Below are positions 1 through 5,477 of a DNA stretch of 9,871 nucleotides, piece after piece; positions within the stretch are counted from its first letter, which is position 1, and each line of letters opens with the position of its first letter. Position numbers and translations under genes: made by a program. Source of the stretch: Deltaproteobacteria bacterium (lineage in GTDB: Bacteria; Desulfobacterota; G020345765); contig JAUWWP010000065.1 of the NCBI GenBank assembly GCA_030616835.1, positions 1 to 9,871 on the forward strand, in the 5' to 3' direction. The notes beneath the pieces were generated by a model, which worked only from the letters and a program-made list of their open reading frames with translations, was not told the DNA's origin and ran no database searches.

Positions 1-1
1 T

Positions 2-85
2 AATCTCATACTCCGCCTCCTGGGCTTTTTTGCCGTTTTGTTAGGAGCCTTTTTCATCTACCTCGGGCTGGTAGTATTCAGTTAG
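2..85 (+). CDS. C-terminal end of a membrane protein (5' part outside window)
   Basis: The frame starting at base 2 is open to a TAG at 83-85 and reads as a 27-residue strongly hydrophobic stretch rich in Leu, Phe, Val and Gly, ending VVFS before the stop. This is what the last transmembrane helix of an integral membrane protein, or a C-terminal tail anchor, looks like. The gene begins upstream of the window, so its family cannot be named. A promoter-like sequence starts 9 bases after the stop, so the next gene is probably transcribed separately. The call rests only on the open frame and its hydrophobicity, and a chance open frame of this length is possible. Confidence 0.55.
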   Translation, partial: NLILRLLGFFAVLLGAFFIYLGLVVFS

Positions 86-93
86 AAGAAATT

Positions 94-122
94 TTGACAG
101 ATTGATATATTTAGTTTTTGAT
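94..122 (+). promoter_or_regulatory. Sigma70-type promoter upstream of the exported hydrolase
   Basis: A perfect -35 box TTGACA (94-99) is followed after 17 bases by TTTGAT (117-122), which matches four of six positions of TATAAT. It lies about 85 bases before the ATG at 207. The predicted leader holds a weak 5-bp hairpin (cctac at 150-154 with gtagg at 165-169). The -35 and spacing are good; the -10 is only fair. Confidence 0.5.
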
Positions 123-206
123 ACTTTAAGCTCATAAATCAAGATGTGCCCTACCCTTCCCGGAGTAGGACAATAGGTGCGGATACCTGAACAAAGGAGG
201 AAAACT

Positions 207-1442
207 ATGCTAAAGGGAAAGAGAACGGTTGGGATAATTACTTTTATCGCGGCCGCCTTGTGGATTGGCCCGGTCCCGGAGGCGGAAGGGACGAAGACAG
301 TAGCGCCGGATGGCCCCTACCCGGTGGGGGTGAAGATCGAGCGCATGAACTACCACGGCCGGGAGATACCACTAATGGTCTGGTACCCGGCGATGCCTCA
401 GACCGGAGCAGGATCTTATCTTTACAATACCAGGATCCAGGGCTCGGCGGTCCTCAACGCTCCCGCGGAGAAAAAGGATGCACCCTATCCTTTGCTAATC
501 TTTTCTCACGGCCTGGGTGCCTGCGGCTGCCAGTCGGTATTTTACACCGAGAACCTGGCCAGCTTCGGCTATGTGGTGGTGGCGCCGGATCATGACGACT
601 CGATGATGTGCCACATCGAAGGCGAGCCCGACGTCTCCTACTTGGGGTTAGTCTGGGCCTTCATCAAGTCGCTCGGGAATCTAGAAAAGATGGTGATGGC
701 CCTTTTCGGCGATCACTTAACCAAGATTGGGTTCGATCTCTCTTACCGGTCGGCCGAGGCCCGGGCCGTGATTGACCAGGCCCTCAACTGGAACCAGAAT
801 CCTGCCTCGTTCCTCTCCGGCATGATGGACCCGGACAGGATCGGCGTAACCGGTCACTCCCTGGGTGGCTATACCTCTCTCATGGTCGGGGGCGTGCCCT
901 TCCACTGCGATGATGAGAAACCTGATCCCGAGCTCTGCGACACCGACAACTTCAAAAAAATAGATCTTCGGCGAATGGACCCCTGCTGCCTGGATATTAT
1001 GCGGGAGATGGAAGACCCCTTCCAGTTGCGCGACGAACGGGTAAAGGCGATCCTGCCCCTGGGACCTGCTGTGATCTTCCCGAACCTCGAGCGGGCCGCG
1101 GCCGAGCTCAAGATCCCGGTCATGATCATCACCGGCGACAACAAAAGGATGGAGGTGCCCTGGGATCGGATCTGGACACTTTACACCGGTGCCCCTCCGC
1201 CCAAGTATGTGATCAGGCTCAAGGAAACCGACCACATGACCATCGCCGATCTCACCCTCAAGGTTATCGCGGCCCGGTTTGTTCTCCCGGGCTTCCGCTC
1301 CCACTTCGCTGACAAGGCCCAGGCATACAAGGAATACTCGGTTGCCTTCTTCGACCTCTACCTCAAGGGCGATGACTCCCGGGCCGCCGTGCTCCGGGAG
1401 CCTTCCAACCGGTTCGTGGAGCTGTGGTTCGATGCTCCGTAG
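207..1442 (+). CDS. Exported alpha/beta hydrolase, PAF-acetylhydrolase / dienelactone hydrolase-like
   Basis: The 411-residue protein starts at ATG 207, chosen because AAAGGAGG (193-200) sits 6 bases before it; the frame extends upstream to a GTG at 177 that would place this ribosome site inside the gene. Residues 1-28 form a Sec-type signal peptide (basic MLKGKR, hydrophobic core, then a break near PEAEG), so it probably acts outside the cytoplasm. The fold is alpha/beta hydrolase: oxyanion motif SHGLG near 100-104, nucleophile elbow GHSLGG with Ser218, probable acid Asp311 (ITGDN) and His343 (TDHMT). The layout resembles platelet-activating-factor acetylhydrolase and dienelactone-hydrolase-type esterases, which cleave short ester or lactone bonds; the substrate is unknown. 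Cysteines near 106-108 and 234-261 could form disulfides. The amidohydrolase follows 84 bases later on the same strand. Confidence 0.88.
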   Translation: MLKGKRTVGIITFIAAALWIGPVPEAEGTKTVAPDGPYPVGVKIERMNYHGREIPLMVWYPAMPQTGAGSYLYNTRIQGSAVLNAPAEKKDAPYPLLIFSHGLGACGCQSVFYTENLASFGYVVVAPDHDDSMMCHIEGEPDVSYLGLVWAFIKSLGNLEKMVMALFGDHLTKIGFDLSYRSAEARAVIDQALNWNQNPASFLSGMMDPDRIGVTGHSLGGYTSLMVGGVPFHCDDEKPDPELCDTDNFKKIDLRRMDPCCLDIMREMEDPFQLRDERVKAILPLGPAVIFPNLERAAAELKIPVMIITGDNKRMEVPWDRIWTLYTGAPPPKYVIRLKETDHMTIADLTLKVIAARFVLPGFRSHFADKAQAYKEYSVAFFDLYLKGDDSRAAVLREPSNRFVELWFDAP

Positions 1443-1526
1443 GTGATCCGGCAATTGAATAAATTTGGAAATTGAGGCCGACCTTTGGGCTCCGGTTAAT
1501 CAATTCTCAACCATAAGGAGGCATGG

Positions 1527-2453
1527 ATGATTGTAGATGTTCATTATCATTTGATCCCGGCACTGCCGGAAGAGATATTGGAGCATCTGGGGGAAGACAC
1601 GCTTCGCGCTGCCAGGATCATGGGAAGGAAAGTGGATAAGGAGACAATTATCAAGCAGGCGGTCGAGAGATGGCCCGATCCGACCGGGGAAAAACTGATC
1701 GCTTCGATGGAGGAGGCGGGGATCGATTTTACCTGTATCTGCGCGGTGGACAATGCCGACAACGAAATGCTTACGCCCGAGCTTGCCCAGGCCCAGAATA
1801 TGATTATCGCCGAGATCGCCCGGAAATATCCCGACCGAATAATGGCCCTGGCAGGAGTTGACCCGCGACGCCCCAGTGCCCCGGAAATGCTCCGGCAATG
1901 CCTTGAAGAGTTCGGGATGAAAGGGTTGAAATATCATCCCGATTATGGCTATGATCCCGCCGGTCCCGACTCGGCAAAATTACTCGAGATCGTGCAGAAA
2001 TACGAGGGGATTCTGCTGACTCATACCGGCCCATTGGGACCTCCCTCCCGGTGTAAGTTCACCGATCCCATGCTTCTGACTGATCTGGCGGTCAATTTCC
2101 CGGAGCTCAAGGTGATTGCCGCCCACATGGGACAGATAAACTGGCGGCCGTGGGCGGCGCTGGCCACTCATCAGCCGAATCTCTACGGCGATCTGGCAAT
2201 GTGGGATGTCTTTGCCTATGGTCATTATGAACTGTTCTGTCGAGAATTGCGTGATCTGATCGATTATGCCGGTATCTCCAAGGTGCTGTTCGGAACCGAC
2301 GGCCCCATCTTCAGCATCGTCGAACCCACCAAGACCTGGATTCAACTGATCAAAGACCTACCGGCCAATGCCCCGTCGGGAATAAGATTTACCGAGGAGG
2401 AGGTTACCGCGATTCTTGGCGGCAACGCCGCCTCGCTCCTCGGATTGGATTGA
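1527..2453 (+). CDS. Metal-dependent amidohydrolase, amidohydrolase-2 (ACMSD-like) family
   Basis: The 308-residue protein starts at ATG 1527, preceded by AAGGAGG at 1515-1521; an ATG at 1523 is in another frame. It has the marks of the amidohydrolase-2 TIM-barrel family, which includes ACMSD-type decarboxylases: the HxH metal motif at His6 and His8 right at the N-terminus, KYHP (Lys135, His137), THTG with His166, AAHMG with His200, and FGTDGP with Asp258 as the likely last metal ligand. The tail ILGGNAASLLGL is typical of this family. Members are cytoplasmic and hydrolyse or decarboxylate small ring acids, amides or lactones. No signal peptide is seen. The exact substrate cannot be read from sequence. 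It may share a transcript with the upstream hydrolase, since no promoter or terminator is evident in the 84-base gap. Confidence 0.9.
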   Translation: MIVDVHYHLIPALPEEILEHLGEDTLRAARIMGRKVDKETIIKQAVERWPDPTGEKLIASMEEAGIDFTCICAVDNADNEMLTPELAQAQNMIIAEIARKYPDRIMALAGVDPRRPSAPEMLRQCLEEFGMKGLKYHPDYGYDPAGPDSAKLLEIVQKYEGILLTHTGPLGPPSRCKFTDPMLLTDLAVNFPELKVIAAHMGQINWRPWAALATHQPNLYGDLAMWDVFAYGHYELFCRELRDLIDYAGISKVLFGTDGPIFSIVEPTKTWIQLIKDLPANAPSGIRFTEEEVTAILGGNAASLLGLD

Positions 2454-2472
2454 ACAGGAACTAAAGCAGAAA

Positions 2473-2656
2473 TGGGGTCAGGTCTTGAAATATAAGCCAT
2501 CTTTTCTATTTATTACTCGCTTTCTCTTGCTCCTCTAAAAAGCATAATCTCTACACCTTCAGCGTGTCCACTCTTTTTGGGTCACAGTATACTCAGTATA
2601 TCGCCATAGTATAAGAACATACCAAATTAGAACTGATATTTCAAGACCTGACCCCA
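2473..2656. mobile_element. 184-bp non-autonomous element with 21-bp perfect inverted ends
   Basis: Bases 2473-2493 and 2636-2656 are perfect inverted repeats of 21 bp (left end begins TGGGGTCAGGTC, right end finishes GACCTGACCCCA). The 142 bases between are AT-rich and hold no convincing gene. Ends of this GGGGTCAGGTCTTG type are, as I recall, dispersed in many environmental genomes, often near REP-associated tyrosine transposases, so a small mobilised element without its own transposase is the likeliest reading. No clear target duplication is seen. It lies just after the amidohydrolase stop and just before an orphan coding tail. Confidence 0.65.
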
Positions 2657-2745
2657 AATCCGGAAAGAAGATCTACGCCGGGCATCTCGATAAGGGGGAG
2701 GGGACAGTGGAGTTTATCCCCTTCCTGAAAAAGCCCTCCTTATAA
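2656..2745 (+). pseudogene. Orphan coding tail, remnant of a lost gene
   Basis: Immediately right of the inverted-repeat element one frame reads sensibly to TAA 2743-2745, giving about 29 residues containing KKIYAGHLDKGEG and ending FLKKPSL. Codons are GC-rich and third-position biased like those of the two upstream genes, whereas the element beside it is AT-rich. There is no start codon or ribosome site. This fits the 3' end of a gene whose body was lost, possibly with insertion of the element. I do not recognise the family. A chance open frame is not excluded. Confidence 0.4.
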
Positions 2746-2779
2746 TAATGGAGGTCAATCATGCAGTTATGCCACTTTC

Positions 2780-2819
2780 TTGACTTTTCTCTATTTTTTC
2801 CTTACCATAAAGTAAGGAA
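2780..2819 (+). promoter_or_regulatory. vapBC promoter with overlapping palindromic operator
   Basis: TTGACT (2780-2785) and TACCAT (2803-2808), 17 bases apart, form a plausible sigma70 promoter. An inverted repeat with 8-bp arms, TTCCTTAC (2798-2805) and GTAAGGAA (2812-2819) around a 6-base spacer, covers the -10 box. VapB-type antitoxins commonly bind such repeats in their own promoter and repress it, alone or with the toxin. The binding is inferred from position and family behaviour. Confidence 0.55.
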
Positions 2820-2848
2820 TTAATTTCCTTTCAAAGGGGGTAAGGAGA

Positions 2849-3076
2849 ATGGCAATAGCAAGGATTACCAGTAAAGGACAGGTTACCCTTCCCAAAGAAG
2901 TTCGGGAAGCTCTGGGGATTAACAAAGGTGATGAATTAGAATTCAGGAAAGGAAAAGATGGATATACAATGAAGAAGCATGTCAGGGGCTCCCCGTTCAG
3001 TAAGTATGTTGGTTATCTGCGAAACCAGAGAGGAAAAACGACCGATAAGATTATAGTGGAACTCAGGGGCAAATGA
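2849..3076 (+). CDS. vapB: AbrB/MazE-fold antitoxin of a VapBC-type pair
   Basis: The 75-residue protein starts at ATG 2849 behind TAAGGAG. Residues 1-40 are a SpoVT-AbrB swapped-hairpin DNA-binding domain: ARITSKGQVTLPKEVREALG, then a GDELEF strand. The C-terminal part (about 49-75, SPFSKYVGYL ... TDKIIVELRGK) matches the tail with which VapB antitoxins of this class wrap and block their PIN toxin. It should neutralise the product of the next gene and repress its own promoter, where an operator-like palindrome lies. Its stop overlaps the toxin start (ATGA at 3073), a usual arrangement that couples translation and keeps antitoxin in excess. Length and order are normal for the family. Confidence 0.92.
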   Translation: MAIARITSKGQVTLPKEVREALGINKGDELEFRKGKDGYTMKKHVRGSPFSKYVGYLRNQRGKTTDKIIVELRGK

Positions 3077-3555
3077 TCTTTGCTTTAGACACGAATATAA
3101 TCCTGGATGTCTTGATTCCTGGCTCTCTTTATGCAGAGCCGGCAAGGGCTTTACTTGATAAGGCTTATCGGAGTGGAGCACTAATACTGAGTGAGGTGGT
3201 TTATGCGGAATTGGCTTCACAATTTTTATCCAAAAACGATCTGGATCGATTTCTTGAAGATACCGGGATTCGTTTGATTCCTTCAAGTAAAGAGGCGCTT
3301 TTCTGTGCCAGTGATGTCTGGAAGAAATATCTAAAAACAAGAAAAAAGGCCGGCAGATGTCCACAATGTGGAGTACGGGTTAGCTGGATTTGCCCTCAAT
3401 GTGGCTCCGAGCTGACGGTGAGGCAGCATATATTAAGCAACTTTCTTATTGGGGGACATGCACTCAAACAGGCTGATGCCCTTCTCACCAGGGATAGAGG
3501 ATATTATCAAACCTATTTTAAAGGCTTGAAAATTTATTCCCCAATACAAAAATGA
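3073..3555 (+). CDS. vapC: PIN-domain toxin (VapC family) with inserted zinc ribbon
   Basis: The 160-residue protein starts at the ATGA overlap with the antitoxin; a weak ribosome site suggests coupled translation. It is a PIN-domain ribonuclease of the VapC type: first acidic residue in LDTN (Asp6), second in VYAEL (Glu46), and the C-terminal block FLIGGHALKQADALLTRDRG with Asp141. VapC toxins are Mg/Mn-dependent RNases that halt translation when the antitoxin is lost. Two features stand out. Residues 96-110 are a CPxC-x7-CPxC zinc ribbon between the helical part and the last conserved block, making it longer than the usual 130 or so residues. Position 123 in SNFLIG is Asn where related proteins that I recall have Asp (a metal ligand), so nuclease activity may be reduced. 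Confidence 0.88.
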   Translation: MIFALDTNIILDVLIPGSLYAEPARALLDKAYRSGALILSEVVYAELASQFLSKNDLDRFLEDTGIRLIPSSKEALFCASDVWKKYLKTRKKAGRCPQCGVRVSWICPQCGSELTVRQHILSNFLIGGHALKQADALLTRDRGYYQTYFKGLKIYSPIQK

Positions 3556-3559
3556 ATCT

Positions 3560-3576
3560 GAACCTTGTTGAGGTTC
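3560..3576 (+). promoter_or_regulatory. Small hairpin between the toxin gene and the SagB-type gene
   Basis: Bases GAACCT (3560-3565) and AGGTTC (3571-3576) form a perfect 6-bp stem with a 5-base loop. No U-run follows, so it is not a normal terminator. It covers the TTG codons at 3565 and 3568 that could extend the next gene upstream, which argues for the ATG at 3592. A role in RNA processing or start choice is only a guess. Confidence 0.25.
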
Positions 3577-3591
3577 CCGGTAAGATTCTAT

Positions 3592-4419
3592 ATGAACAAT
3601 CGGCGGAAGATAAGCATATTGGTGATCGCAATCGCTCTGTTGTCTGCTTTAGTATTTAGTTACGGGCTATGGGCTTGGGGGAAGAATCCCCAGAAGAAAC
3701 TCAGCATTGGCGAAAGATTCCATTATGAGACCTCAATGACCTGGCGGGGGGTGGTGGGGGATCTATTTCGTGCTAAGCCAAAAAGGCCTCCTCAGTATAA
3801 AACCTATCCGGAAACCAAGGTGGTAAAACTGCCGAGACCGGAATATCGGGGAATGTCCTTAGAAGAGATTGTTGAAAGAAGGCGATCTGTCCGGAATTAC
3901 TCCCCCAAGGCAATCAGCGTCTTGCAGTTATCGCAGTTACTATTCGCCGCTCAGGGGGTAACCGGAAAAATGTACGGTCACCCTCTGCGCTCGGCGCCAT
4001 CCGCGGGGGCTTTATATCCGTTTGAGATCTATCTGGTCGTTAACAATGTTCAGGGTATCTCAAAGGGTATCTATCATTATGCGGTTTTGGGTCATGGATT
4101 GGAGTTGGTTAAATCTGGGGATTTCAGCCGTAAAATTACCAATGCGGGATTGGAGCAGAAGATGCTGGGGGAGGCGGATGTAACCTTTGTGCTCTCCGCT
4201 ATCTTCGACCGTGTCCGTCACAAGTACGGAGAGCGGGGTTTTCGCTATGTGTATATAGAGGCCGGACATATCAGTCAAAATATCTATCTGCAAGCGGTCT
4301 CATTAGGATTAGGGTCGGTAAGCGTCGGTGCCTTTTTAGACGAGAAGGTCAATCAACTCATCGGCGCTGACGGTTATCAGGAGGCCGCTATTTACCTGCA
4401 TGCAGTAGGGACGCGATGA
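3592..4419 (+). CDS. Membrane-anchored SagB-type dehydrogenase (nitroreductase fold)
   Basis: The 275-residue protein is taken from ATG 3592; an in-frame TTG at 3565 exists, but neither start has a strong ribosome site, and the ATG gives a neat anchor of basic NNRRK followed by a hydrophobic helix (about 7-28). The rest is the SagB-type nitroreductase domain: RRSVRNYS near 97-104 (FMN phosphate contact), RSAPSAGALYPFEIYLVV near 133-150, GIYHY, then YGERGFRYVYIEAGHISQN with GLGSVSVGAF near 240-248. Such enzymes bind FMN; SagB proper oxidises azolines to azoles in peptide toxins, but stand-alone members have no known substrate. No cyclodehydratase or precursor peptide is nearby, so azole synthesis is unlikely. 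The next gene overlaps it and encodes a membrane protein that may carry haem, suggesting electron exchange across the membrane. Confidence 0.87.
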   Translation: MNNRRKISILVIAIALLSALVFSYGLWAWGKNPQKKLSIGERFHYETSMTWRGVVGDLFRAKPKRPPQYKTYPETKVVKLPRPEYRGMSLEEIVERRRSVRNYSPKAISVLQLSQLLFAAQGVTGKMYGHPLRSAPSAGALYPFEIYLVVNNVQGISKGIYHYAVLGHGLELVKSGDFSRKITNAGLEQKMLGEADVTFVLSAIFDRVRHKYGERGFRYVYIEAGHISQNIYLQAVSLGLGSVSVGAFLDEKVNQLIGADGYQEAAIYLHAVGTR

Positions 4420-4634
4420 AGCGTGTAGATATTAATTATGTCCTCAGCATTCTCCTGTTACTTTCGATCAGCGTTACCGGGATATTGGGTTATATTCAAT
4501 CGCAACTGGAGCTTCGCAAGTTTATTCCCCACCGCTATTTTGCTTACGCTACTTTGTGTCTTGCTGCGGTGCACATATATTTCAACGGAGGCAAGCTCTG
4601 GCGGTACCTGCGTCAAAAGATGAAAGGAAAATAG
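4416..4634 (+). CDS. Two-helix membrane protein with conserved-looking histidines, cytochrome b-like (DUF4405-like)
   Basis: The 72-residue protein starts at an ATGA overlap with the SagB-type gene (4416-4419), so the two are probably translated together. It has two transmembrane helices, about 7-25 (VLSILLLLSISVTGILGY) and 40-57, with a basic C-terminal tail. His39 lies in FIPHRYFAY at the mouth of helix two and His53 within AAVHIYF, one helix face apart. This resembles the HxxxY/H pattern of small DUF4405-type membrane proteins thought to be cytochrome b-like. With only two helices it would need to dimerise to form a four-helix haem bundle. Haem binding is inferred. A job as membrane redox partner of the SagB-type flavoprotein fits the context. 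Confidence 0.75.
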   Translation: MKRVDINYVLSILLLLSISVTGILGYIQSQLELRKFIPHRYFAYATLCLAAVHIYFNGGKLWRYLRQKMKGK

Positions 4635-4696
4635 GGGACATTGGTTACTTGTTGCTTTCCAAAAAGCATTTTAAGTTGTTTTAGAACCAACGTCCC
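4635..4696. repeat. Imperfect inverted repeat starting at the preceding stop codon (REP-like)
   Basis: GGGACATTGGTT (4635-4646) is inverted as AACCAACGTCCC (4685-4696) with one mismatch, giving a 62-base unit. Inside it is a 6-bp hairpin, TGCTTT (4653-4658) with AAAGCA (4663-4668) around CCAA. The outer arm begins directly after the TAG of the upstream gene. The size and nested hairpin suit a REP-like or small palindromic dispersed repeat. It has no strong U-run and so would be a poor terminator. Confidence 0.5.
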
Positions 4697-4706
4697 TTAG
4701 AGCAGT

Positions 4707-4722
4707 ACTTATGCACTTATGC
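4707..4722. repeat. Tandem 8-bp repeat
   Basis: ACTTATGC occurs twice in direct succession (4707-4714 and 4715-4722), between the REP-like repeat and an orphan coding tail. It may be a replication slip or an insertion scar. Confidence 0.4.
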
Positions 4723-4738
4723 AATCAAGAGAATGTAA

Positions 4739-4834
4739 GATGACGAATGGTTTGAAAGGGTTGGTTTAATATGGAGTAGCGAACAAGAATATGAACGCTG
4801 GAATAAAGAGCTTAAACCTATTATTCAGGTCTAA
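4739..4834 (+). pseudogene. Orphan coding tail overlapping the GIY-YIG gene 3' end
   Basis: After a TAA at 4736-4738 the plus frame is open for 31 codons to TAA 4832-4834, giving a charged, Trp- and Glu-rich sequence (begins DDEWFERVGLIW, includes SSEQEYERWNKELKP). The composition is that of a real protein end, but there is no start or ribosome site. It overlaps the last 14 bases of the convergent nuclease gene. It is most likely the remnant of a gene cut off by rearrangement at the nearby repeats. I do not recognise the family, and a chance frame is possible. Confidence 0.35.
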
Positions 4835-5279
4835 AGCATAAATACTTTTTTAGATAGCTTGTTGTTATTTCCGGCACCAGCCTTCCATAATTTCCTAAGT
4901 TCATAACATGAAAATCCTCATCCTCATCTACTCCCGATTTATTAATATATTGTGTATTATACGGCGGAGAATGATAATATATCAATAATCTTTCAGCGTT
5001 ATCAATATAGTTACTCCATAATTTTTCATCACCATAATCAATAATTCTTCCAATGTAAATTTCAACATTTAACTCTTTACTTAACCAGTTTTTGTGTCGA
5101 GAAAATCGTTCTCTAAAAGTTTGCTTCTCTGTTTGCCCGATATATAATAATGAATGTGGACCGAAAATAATATGATTGCCGTATATTTGATAAAGCCCAC
5201 TATCTTCTTTTTCATCATTTAATGATGCGACCTCTTCAAGCTTTTTAGGCCCTTCCCATTGAATTTTAATTTCTTTCAT
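4821..5279 (-). CDS. GIY-YIG domain nuclease-like protein
   Basis: The 152-residue protein starts at the minus-strand ATG (5277-5279), preceded by AAGGAGG. It carries the GIY-YIG nuclease pattern: GLYQIYG (28-34) for the GIY strand, LLYIGQT (44-50) for YIG, arginines in FRERFSRHK (55-63) with the catalytic Arg probably Arg56 or Arg58, and Glu96 in NAERLLIYY as the metal-binding Glu. A Pro-Pro-Tyr-Asn segment follows, as in stand-alone GIY-YIG proteins. There is no added DNA-binding domain, so the role could be repair, restriction-like defence or a mobile-element remnant. The gene is AT-rich, unlike the amidohydrolase region, which hints at transfer. It converges on an orphan coding tail and is followed on the upstream side by repeats. 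The catalytic residues look intact. Confidence 0.8.
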   Translation of the reverse strand: MKEIKIQWEGPKKLEEVASLNDEKEDSGLYQIYGNHIIFGPHSLLYIGQTEKQTFRERFSRHKNWLSKELNVEIYIGRIIDYGDEKLWSNYIDNAERLLIYYHSPPYNTQYINKSGVDEDEDFHVMNLGNYGRLVPEITTSYLKKYLCFRPE

Positions 5280-5365
5280 GTCTTACCTCCTTATAAATAG
5301 TTTACTTATTCATTTTTGTGCATTAAGAAATTGAGGGACATAATTCAGAAATTCCATTCATTTCA

Positions 5366-5432
5366 TTCTCCAATTTCGTTGGAGCCTCTTTTGTGAGACA
5401 CAGATTTTCTCACACTCTTTTTATGGAGACCA
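5366..5432. repeat. Hairpin repeat copy A, downstream of the lipoprotein gene
   Basis: ATTCTCCAATTTCGTTGGAGCCTC-type sequence (stem CTCCAAT/GTTGGAG at 5368-5384, 3-base loop, one G-T pair) is followed by a diverged tail with TTTCTCA and CTTTTT. The same order and orientation recur at 7617-7685. A second stem, TGTGAGA (5392-5398) with TCTCACA (5408-5414), lies inside this copy and is followed by a T-rich stretch. The 198 bases between the two minus-strand genes otherwise hold no gene. Confidence 0.55.
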
Positions 5433-5477
5433 GTCTGGGTCAAAAATTTCTAAAAGGAAGCTTTATCTAAACTCTTT

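Noticed and set aside
260..595. Plus-strand open frame inside the hydrolase gene
   Set aside because: It overlaps the well-supported exported hydrolase and gives a Gly/Pro/Arg-rich composition typical of a shifted frame; no ribosome site.
717..1454. Long minus-strand open frame opposite the hydrolase
   Set aside because: GC-rich antisense shadow without domain motifs; the plus-strand gene has a catalytic triad and a signal peptide.
1500..2345. Minus-strand frames opposite the amidohydrolase
   Set aside because: Low-complexity shadows of a gene with clear metal-binding motifs on the other strand.
2936..3364. Minus-strand frame opposite vapBC
   Set aside because: It lies against two recognised families on the plus strand and has no motif of its own.
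5392..5423. Stem TGTGAGA/TCTCACA followed by T-rich sequence as a plus-strand terminator
   Set aside because: No plus-strand gene lies upstream of it (both neighbours are minus), and the stem is AT-rich with a 9-base loop; probably part of the dispersed repeat.
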